From NCBI GenBank assembly GCA_964583335.1, contig CAZOVG010000001.1:310001-374000 (forward strand): a stretch of 64,000 bases of DNA, given 5' to 3'. Position numbers and translations under genes: made by a program. The notes under the pieces are model-generated. The model was not told the origin of the DNA. It saw only the letters and a list, made by a program, of their open reading frames with translations, and did not search any database. Positions 24,819 to 33,059 of this stretch are shown here, piece by piece. This DNA comes from JAGNKE01 sp964583335 (GTDB taxonomy: Bacteria; Pseudomonadota; Alphaproteobacteria; Micavibrionales; Micavibrionaceae). Within the stretch, counting starts at the first letter, position 1, and each line of letters starts with the position of its first letter.

Positions 24819-25586
24819 ATGGCTTCTTCCCAAACCCGGGCAATTATTTTAGGCGTATTAGGCGGCGTGGCTTTTTCGGCTTTGCTGGCAGGGGCCTTTT
24901 ATGTTGGTCGTGTCAGTCATGCGCCAATCCTTCCAGCGACCAGCCCGCCGGTGCAAGCTGAGGTGCCCAAAGCTGATGAGGGGGGCTCTCAGCATGCTGT
25001 GACTGAGGGCGATGACGGCCAGCCGTCCGCGGAGGCTCAGACACCTGAGGTTGCTTTTGCAAAAGATTTTGAGGCTTTTCTTAATAGTTTTCTTAAGGGT
25101 CTGGCGAAGCAGACGGCCCAGTACAAGAAGGATCGGCGCATTCTCAAGGAGGCGATCAATCCCTACAACCTTATCGGAACGGAAAACGCCGAGCAGAGTT
25201 ACACTATTTTTCGAGACGAGATTGGCCCTATGCTCAGGAACAAGAGCGAACGCCTGTTGAGGGTGTTTGCCGAATCCGAAAAGGTCGTGCAGGGTCTTTT
25301 AGAAGACAAGTCTGCGGCTACCAAGGACAGGCTGTTCTCCGCCTGGAAAAATCTTGAAAAAGAGCATATGAACGGGCTTCTGGATTTTATAGAAAATGAG
25401 GATCGCCTTATTACAGCGCATGAGGAACTTTTAAAATTTTATTTTGTTCATTCAAAACTTTACAAGGTTGATATGGACAGTGGAAAAATTGTTTTCAGTA
25501 ACGAAAAATACACAGCGCGCGAGGCGGAGCTTCTGGGAAATATTGAAAAGCTCAGGCGGGGCAACGATAAAAGGAAAAGTCCTTGA
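24819..25586 (+). CDS. Hypothetical membrane-anchored helical protein
   Basis: Unknown protein of 255 residues. One N-terminal membrane helix (IILGVLGGVAFSALLAGAFYVG) is followed by a Pro/Glu-rich linker (about 35-75). A long soluble helical domain then has many Lys/Glu (LNSFLKGLAKQTAQYKKDRRILKEAINPYNLIG; MNGLLDFIENEDRLITAHEELLKFYFVH). Topology suggests a periplasmic domain anchored in the inner membrane. It is divergent from the pilus operon and upstream of the lipid kinase gene; no link is proven. Confidence 0.7.
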   Translation: MASSQTRAIILGVLGGVAFSALLAGAFYVGRVSHAPILPATSPPVQAEVPKADEGGSQHAVTEGDDGQPSAEAQTPEVAFAKDFEAFLNSFLKGLAKQTAQYKKDRRILKEAINPYNLIGTENAEQSYTIFRDEIGPMLRNKSERLLRVFAESEKVVQGLLEDKSAATKDRLFSAWKNLEKEHMNGLLDFIENEDRLITAHEELLKFYFVHSKLYKVDMDSGKIVFSNEKYTAREAELLGNIEKLRRGNDKRKSP

Positions 25587-25637
25587 TTCTGTTTTTTTAG
25601 GGTCCGTTGGTTTTTAGAATATTCGTAGGAGCCGAGC

Positions 25638-26546
25638 GTGCGGGTTCTTGTTATCGCCAACTCTAAGGCTGGTCAGGGGGTGCGTCTGCCCTCTTTTTTG
25701 CGCCGTATTTTAAGGGTTCCTCTGCGCGAATATCTTGAGCTTGGGGATTTACGCCGCCGGGTTGAGGCTTATCTTGGCGAGCATGATTGCGTAGTTGATT
25801 GGGCCGAGACGCAATATGCCGGACATGCACAGCAACTGGCCAAGGAAGCGGCAGACCGACGTTTCGATGTCGTGGTCGCTGTCGGTGGCGACGGAACCGT
25901 TAACGAGGTTGTTAACGGCTTGGCGGGTTCGCCAACGGCATTAGGCATTATTCCTGCGGGAACGGCCAACCTTCTGGCGGGCGAGCTTGGTGTCCCGGCG
26001 GATGTTGATAAGGCTTGCGCTGTTATTGCGGGTGGTTCCGTACGAGTGATCGATCTGCCTTTTGTCAATTCGCGCTATTTTACAATGATGGCCGGGATAG
26101 GGTTTGACGCTCATGTCGTACGGCTGGTTGATCGGCGCTTAAAAGGCCGCTGGGGTATTTTTTCCTATCTGATTGTCACATTGAGGGAGCTGGTGCGCTA
26201 TCGGTTTGACCGGATTGAGGTCCGAACCGATTCCGGTGAAACTAAAAGCGGTTACTACATGTTTGTACAAAACGCCCAAAGTTATGGAAGCGGATATTCC
26301 GCATCTCCGGGATCGCGCATTGATGACGGGCTTATGGAGCTGATTATCTTTCCCCGTCGCAGCCTTTTCACGGTTGTCCAATATCTTTTGAGCGCCGAAA
26401 AGGGGCGCTTTGATGTTTCCATATCTGCGGTTCGCGGCGTTGACTTGCTGAGCGCACACGATATCCAAATTGATGGCGATTTTTTCGGCAGCGGTCCGTC
26501 CAGAATCGGCATAAAGCCCGGATTTTTGAGAGTGGTGGTTCCGTAG
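25638..26546 (+). CDS. Diacylglycerol kinase-family lipid kinase (YegS/LCB5 type)
   Basis: Predicted cytoplasmic lipid kinase of 302 residues. The catalytic domain starts MRVLVIANSKAGQG. The nucleotide-binding GGDGTVNEVVNGL lies near residues 83-95, and the substrate-side GIIPAGTANLLAGELG follows. The C-terminal lobe has GIGFDAHVV and the late IQIDGDFFGSGPSRIGIKPGFLRVVVP. The start is GTG at 25638. Members phosphorylate diacylglycerol, sphingosine-like or related lipids; the substrate here is unknown. Confidence 0.88.
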   Translation: MRVLVIANSKAGQGVRLPSFLRRILRVPLREYLELGDLRRRVEAYLGEHDCVVDWAETQYAGHAQQLAKEAADRRFDVVVAVGGDGTVNEVVNGLAGSPTALGIIPAGTANLLAGELGVPADVDKACAVIAGGSVRVIDLPFVNSRYFTMMAGIGFDAHVVRLVDRRLKGRWGIFSYLIVTLRELVRYRFDRIEVRTDSGETKSGYYMFVQNAQSYGSGYSASPGSRIDDGLMELIIFPRRSLFTVVQYLLSAEKGRFDVSISAVRGVDLLSAHDIQIDGDFFGSGPSRIGIKPGFLRVVVP

Positions 26547-26554
26547 GGCGGGTT

Positions 26555-27118
26555 TTATTCTTTTGTTGTCATATTTTGGGGGCTCATATCCGAAGCGGCC
26601 CGGAATACGATGAGTTCCCGGCGCTTGAAGTGTTTGTTTTCGACCATAGTGTTCAAGGCTGACTTTAGTTCGTCCAAGTTTTTGATTTCTATATGCTTGC
26701 CGTCCGGTGGGTCGAAGCTCCAACTCGTCCAGATGTTTTTTACGAGGTTGTTGGTCAGAAGCTGGTAATACCAGATCTTCTCCTTATCTTTGCCTTCTGT
26801 CAGTTCCGCGGTGGCGATGTAGGCCTTTTCATCGGGAAGCAAGCTAAACTCAGGCCATTCAAGGAAGCGCACAGGCGTTGCGTCGGAGGGGTCTTCGACG
26901 GATTGCGCAATATAGGTGCGGTCGCTTTCGCCTAACATGCGCTCAAGCAGTATTTGCTGACCGTCATGGCCGATCCAGAGCAGGTTTTTTTGACCTCCGA
27001 ACATGAGGGTTGCTTGGTCGTTTTTGATGATGTCGTGTTTCGAGGTCATCACGCATCCTGAGAGAATAAGGGTCAGAAAAACAAAAATTGTGGCTTTTGA
27101 CCGTCGGTGTTTCTGCAT
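26555..27118 (-). CDS. Hypothetical lipoprotein
   Basis: Predicted lipoprotein of 187 residues. A basic start (MQKHRRSK) and hydrophobic helix end in a lipobox, LILSGC, with Cys near residue 22. The mature domain is Trp/Asp-rich (NLLWIGHDGQQILLERMLGESDRTYIAQSVEDPSDATPVRFLEWPEFSLLPDEKAYIATAEL). No family recognised. It is convergent with the lipid kinase gene, 8 bp apart, and 43 bp downstream of the ELM1-like gene, possibly in one unit with it. Confidence 0.7.
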   Translation of the reverse strand: MQKHRRSKATIFVFLTLILSGCVMTSKHDIIKNDQATLMFGGQKNLLWIGHDGQQILLERMLGESDRTYIAQSVEDPSDATPVRFLEWPEFSLLPDEKAYIATAELTEGKDKEKIWYYQLLTNNLVKNIWTSWSFDPPDGKHIEIKNLDELKSALNTMVENKHFKRRELIVFRAASDMSPQNMTTKE

Positions 27119-27161
27119 GATTTGTTTTCCTTAATCCTAAGACGCTTCGATGTCTCTATCT

Positions 27162-28130
27162 TTACAGATTGTATTTCCTGCGTAAATTTTTCGCAATCTC
27201 CGTCATCTCGTCGAGGCGGGGCGGGGTAAAGGGTTCGAGTTCGCCACGAAAAACGCGGGCATAACCGTCCCGGATCAGCTTTTCGTGAAAGCGGCGTAGG
27301 CGCTTGCTGCCCCCGGGAAGGTCGAAGATGTAGACGGGTTTGCCGGTGAAGCAGGCTTCGGAGATCATGTTCGCGGAATCGGATGTCACGATCAGGTAAT
27401 CCGCTAGCGCCAAGATCCCGAAATAGGGGTTTTCGCCTGTTCCGTCCCAGATGAAGGTTTTCGGTCCTGCCAGAGCGCGGCTCAGGATTCTTGTATTTTC
27501 CTCGCCCGTCCGGCGGGATGGCGTTAGAAGGATGCTCGCGCCTTGTAGGGATTCTTCGGCCAATTTAAGTCTTTGCGCGAGGTCTTGCGCCAGCCGGGAT
27601 GTAAATTTCTGGCGTTTCGTCGATCCGCCGACCAGAACCCCGATGCGGGGAGAAGAATATCGCGCGAAGACGGGCGCGAATTGCTGTTTCGCTGTCGAGA
27701 GCTTTTCCTCGGTCAGTTTGTGGAGAGAGCCGCGCATGACAAGGACGTTCGGGCCTCGCAGGGCATCGTGTTCGGGCACGATGACCGTATCATATGATTT
27801 TGCCGGGAGGGGCGGCACCTGAATGTGAATGGCCAGCGTTTTAGGGTTCAGGCGCTTGATCTGCGCCGCTGCGGCGGCGCTGCGGCGGCCGCAGGAGATC
27901 AGGATATCCGGCCAAGGGGCGATGAGGGGCGTTTCGGGCGCGGCCATCGAAAGCGGGTTGAGCCAGAAGCGGGCGGGGAGGTATTTCCAGAGCGGTTTGA
28001 TCTTTACGCGCTTGATGTGCGGCGTGAGGCCGAGCTTTTCGGCAAGGCCGATACATTGTCCCTCCATACCGGCGTGGCCCTCGGTCAGGACCCAACATGT
28101 TTTCGCGGCGTTCGGGTTAGTATCAACCAT
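27162..28130 (-). CDS. ELM1-family protein (mitochondrial fission ELM1-like)
   Basis: Protein of 322 residues of the ELM1 family, shared by plants and alphaproteobacteria. Characteristic parts are CWVLTEGHAGMEGQCIGLAEKLGL, WPDILISCGRRSAAAAAQIKR, IHIQVPPLPAKSYDTVIVPEHDALRGPNVLVMRGSLHKL, IGVLVGGSTKRQKFT and the C-terminal TSDSANMISEACFTGKPVYIFDLPGGSKRLRRFHEKL. The last resembles the sugar-nucleotide site of GT-B glycosyltransferases, so a glycan or lipid-glycan transfer is possible (inference). Divergent from metF. Confidence 0.9.
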   Translation of the reverse strand: MVDTNPNAAKTCWVLTEGHAGMEGQCIGLAEKLGLTPHIKRVKIKPLWKYLPARFWLNPLSMAAPETPLIAPWPDILISCGRRSAAAAAQIKRLNPKTLAIHIQVPPLPAKSYDTVIVPEHDALRGPNVLVMRGSLHKLTEEKLSTAKQQFAPVFARYSSPRIGVLVGGSTKRQKFTSRLAQDLAQRLKLAEESLQGASILLTPSRRTGEENTRILSRALAGPKTFIWDGTGENPYFGILALADYLIVTSDSANMISEACFTGKPVYIFDLPGGSKRLRRFHEKLIRDGYARVFRGELEPFTPPRLDEMTEIAKNLRRKYNL

Positions 28131-28283
28131 GATTTCCTTTTAGATCATAGCGTTGGTCCTGTCACGCGCTAGTGCGGATCGGGCCTGTAAATCCCTGTTG
28201 TTCTTTGGGGGAAAGAATGGTGTAATCGCGCCTTGTGCGCCGGAAAAGAGCGCTTATCCAAGAGGTGTGAGACCAGAACGACT

Positions 28284-29117
28284 ATGACGACATACAGTTT
28301 CGAATATTTCCCCCCCAAGACCGAAAAAGCTGGTGAAATGCTGTGGTCAGCTTTTCCCGAACTGGTGGCGCTGAAGCCGACCTATATGACCGTGACTTAT
28401 GGCGCGGGCGGCACGACTCGCGACGGCACGATCGACACGATCGCGCGGATGATGGAGCAGACCAAGGTTCCGATCGGGTCGCACCTGACCTATATCAACA
28501 CGACCAAGCAGGCGCTTTACGATTATGTTGACGGGCTGTGGGATCGCGGGATCAAGCATATCATCGCCCTGCGCGGGGACGTTCCGGCGGACGCTCAGGC
28601 GCCTGTCGATCCGAACGGGGAGTATTTCAGATATACGTCCGATTTCGTCGAGGGTCTGGTTTCGCGTCATCCGTTCGAGATTTCGGTCGGCGCCTACCCG
28701 GAGAAGCATCCCGACGCGCCGTCTCTGGATGCCGATATCCATGCGCTCAAGCTGAAATGCGAGGCCGGATCGACGCGTGCCATCACGCAGTTTTTCTTCG
28801 ATAACAACGTCTATTACGATTTTGTCGAGAAGTGCCGCAAGGCGGGCATCACGACGCCGATCTGCCCGGGTCTTCTGCCGGTTCACGATTTTCCGAAGAT
28901 GCTGACCTTCGCGGCGCGATGTGCCGCCGGGGTTCCCGACTGGATGCATCAGAGATTTGCCGGGCTTGAGAACAAGCCGGACGAGGCCCGGAAAGTGGCG
29001 ACTGAATTGCTGGTGGAGCAGAGTCTTGATCTCAAGGCCAACGGCGTGGAGCACATCCATTACTACACGCTGAACAAAGCCGAGATCACCAAGGACGCGT
29101 GCGAGGCGATTGCCTGA
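28284..29117 (+). CDS. metF: Methylenetetrahydrofolate reductase
   Basis: Flavoprotein reducing 5,10-methylene- to 5-methyl-tetrahydrofolate for methionine synthesis. The barrel landmarks are SFEYFPPKTEK at the start, YMTVTYGAGGTTRDGTI, SHLTYINTTKQAL, GIKHIIALRGDVP, FEISVGAYPEKHPDA, STRAITQFFFDNNVYYDFV and CPGLLPVHDF. The ATG at 28284 is chosen; upstream codons (to 28233) do not resemble MetF. Length 277 aa is normal. The stop directly abuts that of rsmB on the other strand. Confidence 0.95.
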   Translation: MTTYSFEYFPPKTEKAGEMLWSAFPELVALKPTYMTVTYGAGGTTRDGTIDTIARMMEQTKVPIGSHLTYINTTKQALYDYVDGLWDRGIKHIIALRGDVPADAQAPVDPNGEYFRYTSDFVEGLVSRHPFEISVGAYPEKHPDAPSLDADIHALKLKCEAGSTRAITQFFFDNNVYYDFVEKCRKAGITTPICPGLLPVHDFPKMLTFAARCAAGVPDWMHQRFAGLENKPDEARKVATELLVEQSLDLKANGVEHIHYYTLNKAEITKDACEAIA

Positions 29118-30518
29118 TCACGCCAGACGCGTGAGGCGCGCGGCGTAAAACCCGTCGATGCCGCCGTCATTCGCAAGGTGGTATGGAAGGCAGCGTAGGT
29201 CGCCCTCGGCGTCGATCAGTTCCTCGTATCCCCCGACTTCTTCGGGTTTGATCGGGACGCGCCGGAAATGCCCGTAGCGGGCTAGGAAGGCGTTGACCTG
29301 TCTTTCGCCCTCGTCCTTTTGCAGGGAACAGGTGCAGTAGATCATTATTCCCCCTATGCCCAGAAGCTTTCCTGCCTGTTCAAGCAATCGGGTTTGTATC
29401 GATATCAAACCGTCAAGGTCGCGCTGGGTTTTAAGGTAGGGCAGGTCGGGGTGGCGGCGGATCGTACCCGTGGCGCTGCATGGGGCGTCGAGCAAAATTC
29501 TCTGGATCGTCGGGCCATTGGGCGAGGTCCAGACTGTTGCGTCGGCAGCGATTATCTTCACGCGGCTTTCCAAGCCCATGCGTTTCATGTTGTCTTCCAG
29601 CTTTTTCAAACGCTGGGCGGAGCGGTCGAGGGCGGTGACGTTCGCACCCATCGCGGCGAGTTGCATGGTCTTGCCGCCGGGGGCCGCGCAGATGTCCAAG
29701 ACCTCCTCGCCTTCCAGAGGGCCGAAGAGGCGGGCGGGCAGGGCGGAGGCGGCATCCTGTACCCACCATTCGCCTTTATCGAAATCCTTGAGGTCGCGGA
29801 CGTTTCCGCCCTCCGTGCGCCGGAGCGTTCCCGTGGGCAGGCGTCTTGCCTCCAGCGCCTCGCTCCAGTGCGCCCATGCGCTTTCGTCCTTTATCGTGAT
29901 ATCGAGGTGGGCCTCGTTGGTGTTGGCCTCGGCGATCCGGGCCGCTTCGCGCAGGCCGTAATCGGCGATCCAGATCTTCAGCAACCATTCGGGCGTGTTC
30001 AGGCGGGCGGGGTCCTGTTTTGCGATCCAGTCCTTACCGTTTCTGATCAAACCGCGCAAAAGACCGTTCACAAAGCCTTTCTGGCGGTCCATTCCGATGT
30101 GTTCGGCCAGACGGACGGAGGTATCCACGGCCGCGTGGTCGGGGACTTCGGTAAAAAAGAGCTGACACGTGCCCAGCCTGAGTATGTTGCGAAGACTTAA
30201 GGATTTTAGGGTGTCCGGACGTTCCTGCGCCCTGGCGACCAGGTCGTCAATCTGTCCAAGCCGGCGAAGAGTTGTGGACACCAACATGCGAACAAAAGCG
30301 CGATCCCGGATACTTAAGGTCAAAAAACTTTTATTGTTTTCAATGGCTTGATCAAGCATCTGCCGTTGATTGATGATATGGTCCAAAATTTCCAGAGCGC
30401 ATAATCGGGCGGACAGGATGTCGGCCTCAAAAATCGCCATTTCCTCGGGTGGTGATGCTGAATTCTGATCTTTATCTTTGTTGTTTTGGGTCGGCATAGT
30501 GATTGTGTCCAAACTCAT
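29118..30518 (-). CDS. rsmB: RsmB-family rRNA/tRNA cytosine-5 methyltransferase
   Basis: SAM-dependent RNA m5C methyltransferase of 466 residues. The N-terminal NusB-like domain is visible (ALEILDHIINQRQMLDQAIENN; FVNGLLRGLIRNG), followed by a catalytic Rossmann domain. Motifs: WWVQDAASALPA, LDICAAPGGKTMQLAA (SAM binding), LLDAPCSATGTIRRHPD and the catalytic-Cys motif IMIYCTCSLQKDEGE. The target is probably C967 of 16S rRNA. The ATG at 30518 leaves only 19 bp before the divergent YbaB-like gene; a start at 30497 is also possible. Confidence 0.9.
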   Translation of the reverse strand: MSLDTITMPTQNNKDKDQNSASPPEEMAIFEADILSARLCALEILDHIINQRQMLDQAIENNKSFLTLSIRDRAFVRMLVSTTLRRLGQIDDLVARAQERPDTLKSLSLRNILRLGTCQLFFTEVPDHAAVDTSVRLAEHIGMDRQKGFVNGLLRGLIRNGKDWIAKQDPARLNTPEWLLKIWIADYGLREAARIAEANTNEAHLDITIKDESAWAHWSEALEARRLPTGTLRRTEGGNVRDLKDFDKGEWWVQDAASALPARLFGPLEGEEVLDICAAPGGKTMQLAAMGANVTALDRSAQRLKKLEDNMKRMGLESRVKIIAADATVWTSPNGPTIQRILLDAPCSATGTIRRHPDLPYLKTQRDLDGLISIQTRLLEQAGKLLGIGGIMIYCTCSLQKDEGERQVNAFLARYGHFRRVPIKPEEVGGYEELIDAEGDLRCLPYHLANDGGIDGFYAARLTRLA

Positions 30519-30537
30519 TTTCGTTTTAGTATCCTGT

Positions 30538-30879
30538 ATGGACAGCCAAAAACCAAGCCTCGAACCGCCCGATCAGCAAAAAATGTTCAAGCGCCTACAG
30601 CGTATGCATTTTATGGCGCAGGAACTTCAGGCCAAAATGGAAGATATGGAAGTTGAGGGCGACTCAGGAGACGGTCTCGTCAAGGTTGTCATGAATTGTG
30701 CCGGAAAGCTTGTAAGTGTTGATATGCATGCTTCCCTGAAGGACTGGGATCGCGAAATCCTTGAAAATCTTCTTCTGGCCGCCTTAAACAGCGCCGTTGA
30801 AGCCAAGGAGGCTTTGGTCACGCAAGAAACGCAGCGCATGATGAAGGAGCGTATGCTGGATGACGATAGATTCGAATAA
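30538..30879 (+). CDS. Second YbaB/EbfC-like nucleoid protein (divergent paralogue)
   Basis: Small protein of 113 residues with the YbaB fold signature. A helical start (QQKMFKRLQRMHFMAQELQAKMEDMEVEGDSGDGLVKVVMNCAGKLVSVDMHASL) is followed by LENLLLAALNSAVEAKEALVTQETQRMM. Compared with the canonical ybaB near dnaX it lacks the Met/Gln-rich N-terminus and has a different, acidic C-terminus. YbaB-type proteins form dimers and bind DNA. The role of this copy is unknown. It is divergent from rsmB; the frame upstream of 30538 is not coding-like. Confidence 0.8.
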   Translation: MDSQKPSLEPPDQQKMFKRLQRMHFMAQELQAKMEDMEVEGDSGDGLVKVVMNCAGKLVSVDMHASLKDWDREILENLLLAALNSAVEAKEALVTQETQRMMKERMLDDDRFE

Positions 30880-31043
30880 TCCTAATAAATCTGTTACAAT
30901 CAGCGGGTTGGCTGTGAAGCCGCAGGAGCCGTCCCCTGTTAGGGAAATTGGTGGCTTTGCGGACAAGAAGCTACCCGAACCGACCCGATATGGCGATTGG
31001 GAAGTTGGCGGTAGGTGCAGCGATTTTTAGGGTTGGAGCCGTA

Positions 31044-31943
31044 ATGATGGAGCAACTGGCAGGACGATGTTTGAAGGGCGCAATCGCGGTTGCCGCGCTG
31101 TTCTTTTTATGTCTCGCTTCAGGCGCAGCGCATGCCGGACAGCCTATTTTGATTGAGTTTTTTGGAAATTCATACAAGTGTGCGGCCAATAACACCGTTG
31201 AGCGTGAAGTCGAAGAGTTACTCGTCGCCTATCCTGATGCAATTCTTATTAACTGCCGCGTTGAAAATTCGGAGCGTATCCCCGACAAGGAAGCTTTCGG
31301 GCGGCCGTTCTGCAATGAGGGGCGTATCGGTTATTTTCAGAACATGGGCTTGTTCAGCATGGCTACGCCGATGGTGATCATCAATGGGCGTTACGATGCC
31401 AACAACACCAAGATCGAAACGGCGATCAAAGCTGCGCTCTCTATGGACCAGGTCAAGCGTATTGAGGTCAGCCGCGTGGATGGCGGTTTGAATATAAGCG
31501 TTCCACAAGATGCCGGGAAACGCGGCGAGCTTTATCTTTACACGTATGCTTCGTTTGAAAAGAGCGATGAGGCGCTGGCCCAGGGACAGGGCGCAAACCG
31601 TCCCAAGGCGGCCCTGCGGTTCGGCGATGAAGGCGTGTTTACAGGTCATAAGCCTTTGCGCCCAATTGTAAGGCGCGAGAAAATCATGGATTGGAAGGGT
31701 GGCGCAGTTGAGATGACCTATCCGATTAAGCCCGAAGCCTTTCCGGATTATGCCGGTGCCGCTCTTGGGTATGTCGTTGTTTTGCATGAAACGGGATTGT
31801 TTAGCGCCGTTGCGGCTGCCGGAGAGCTTCCTGCATCCCCTATTCTTTACAGCGGTTTAGGAGAGGTGCCGTTGCCGCCGGCTACCGAGCCGGTGTTGCC
31901 TTTTAAAGTTTTGCCCGAAGCTCCTCAGCGCCCGCCGAGTTGA
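31044..31943 (+). CDS. DUF1223-like exported thioredoxin-fold protein
   Basis: Exported protein of about 299 residues. A signal peptide ends at AHA and is followed by GQPILIEFFGNSYKCAANNTVEREVEELLVAYPDAILINCRV. This aligns with the DUF1223 start, which usually reads VELFTSQGCSSCP. Later parts also fit: FQNMGLFSMATPMVIINGRYDANN and AALGYVVVLHETGL. The usual CxxC is reduced to a single Cys (YKCAANN), so a redox role is doubtful. The start is the ATG pair at 31044/31047; an ATG at 30990 would give a longer N-terminus. Confidence 0.7.
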   Translation: MMEQLAGRCLKGAIAVAALFFLCLASGAAHAGQPILIEFFGNSYKCAANNTVEREVEELLVAYPDAILINCRVENSERIPDKEAFGRPFCNEGRIGYFQNMGLFSMATPMVIINGRYDANNTKIETAIKAALSMDQVKRIEVSRVDGGLNISVPQDAGKRGELYLYTYASFEKSDEALAQGQGANRPKAALRFGDEGVFTGHKPLRPIVRREKIMDWKGGAVEMTYPIKPEAFPDYAGAALGYVVVLHETGLFSAVAAAGELPASPILYSGLGEVPLPPATEPVLPFKVLPEAPQRPPS

Positions 31944-31946
31944 TCG

Positions 31947-32735
31947 TTATTCTTTCAAATCTATAGTCAACGGAACGTGATCGCTGCATTTTTCCCAGTT
32001 GCGTGCTTCGCGGACAATCGTGTGCTTTGCTAGGCGGTCTTTCAGCGGCGGAGTCACCCAGATATGGTCGAGGCGGCGGCCGCGGTTCGATTTTTCCCAG
32101 TCTCGGTTGCGGTAGGACCACCATGTATAGCATTTTTCGTTTTCGGGGACGAAATGGCGGCTTGAGTCTGTCCAATCGAGAGATTTTCTCATTTTTTCGA
32201 GTTTCTCGACTTCCACCGGGGTGTGCGAGACTACATTCAGGAGTTGCTTGTGCGACCAGACGTCGTGCTCGTAAGGCGCTATGTTGAAGTCGCCTGCTGC
32301 GATGAGTGGCAAATCGGAGGTGTATTGATCTTTGAACCATAGGCCCATTTCATCGACGAAATCCAGCTTGTGCGCGAATTTGTCGTTGATCTCCGGATCG
32401 GGTTCGTCACCGCCAGCGGGAATGTAGAGGTTGTGCAATTCAAAATCCTTGAATCGAGCTGAGATATGGCGGCAGTCCGACTTGCCTACGCGGTCGTAAT
32501 TTTGGGGAGCTTCAAAGGGGTGGCGGGAAATGATGGCCACGCCATTATAGCTTTTCATGCCGTGAAAATGGAGATGTTCGTATCCTGCTGCGCGGAGGTC
32601 GTCAGCCGGAAAATGTTCGTCCGGGCATTTGGTTTCCTGAAGGCATACGATATCCGGGCATTGTTCCTCAAGAAGACGAACAAGAAGGCCGATCCGCAGG
32701 CGTACGGAATTGATATTCCAGGTCAGAATTCTCAT
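31947..32735 (-). CDS. xthA: Exodeoxyribonuclease III
   Basis: AP endonuclease/3'-5' exonuclease of base-excision repair, 262 residues. Key motifs: MRILTWNINSVRLR at the N-terminus, VCLQETKCPD with the metal-binding Glu, GVAIISRHP, LYIPAGGDEPD, PLIAAGDFNIAPYEHDVW with the DxN pair, GRRLDHIWVT and the C-terminal SDHVPLTIDL with the catalytic Asp-His. It is 3 bp from ybaB and in the same direction, so probably part of the dnaX-ybaB unit. Confidence 0.96.
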   Translation of the reverse strand: MRILTWNINSVRLRIGLLVRLLEEQCPDIVCLQETKCPDEHFPADDLRAAGYEHLHFHGMKSYNGVAIISRHPFEAPQNYDRVGKSDCRHISARFKDFELHNLYIPAGGDEPDPEINDKFAHKLDFVDEMGLWFKDQYTSDLPLIAAGDFNIAPYEHDVWSHKQLLNVVSHTPVEVEKLEKMRKSLDWTDSSRHFVPENEKCYTWWSYRNRDWEKSNRGRRLDHIWVTPPLKDRLAKHTIVREARNWEKCSDHVPLTIDLKE

Positions 32736-32738
32736 CGC

Positions 32739-33059
32739 TTAGAACGGAAGGCTCATATCTGAGGGGAGGCCGAGGCCCTCCATCATGGCGCGGGTTTCCT
32801 CTTTGATTCTTTCATCTTTGGCTTCGCTGGCCTTGTTCACCGCTGCGACGACCAGATCCTCTAGTGTTTCCTTGTCGGAACCGATCAAGCTATTATCGAT
32901 TGAAATGCTTACGACACGACCTGAGCAGGTCATGGTGACCTTGACCATTCCGCCGCCGCTTTCGCCGTTCACCTCGACGTCGCCCAGCTTTTGCTGCATC
33001 TGCTGGATTTTAACCTGCATTTCCTGCGCTTGCTTCATCATCTGTTGAAAATTCATCAT
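32739..33059 (-). CDS. ybaB: Nucleoid-associated protein YbaB/EbfC
   Basis: Canonical YbaB of 106 residues with a Met/Gln-rich helical N-terminus (MMNFQQMMKQAQEMQVKIQQ). The core QKLGDVEVNGESGGGMVKVTMTCSGRVVSISIDNSL is followed by LEDLVVAAVNKASEAKDERIKEE. Overlaps the dnaX stop by 4 bp, the conserved dnaX-ybaB pairing. recR, which often follows, is not here; exonuclease III takes that place. A second, divergent YbaB paralogue lies about 2 kb away. Confidence 0.95.
   Translation of the reverse strand: MMNFQQMMKQAQEMQVKIQQMQQKLGDVEVNGESGGGMVKVTMTCSGRVVSISIDNSLIGSDKETLEDLVVAAVNKASEAKDERIKEETRAMMEGLGLPSDMSLPF

Noticed and set aside
28233..28283. Longer N-terminus of metF
   Set aside because: The extra 17 residues do not look like MetF, and the family starts at the TYSFEYFPPK segment.
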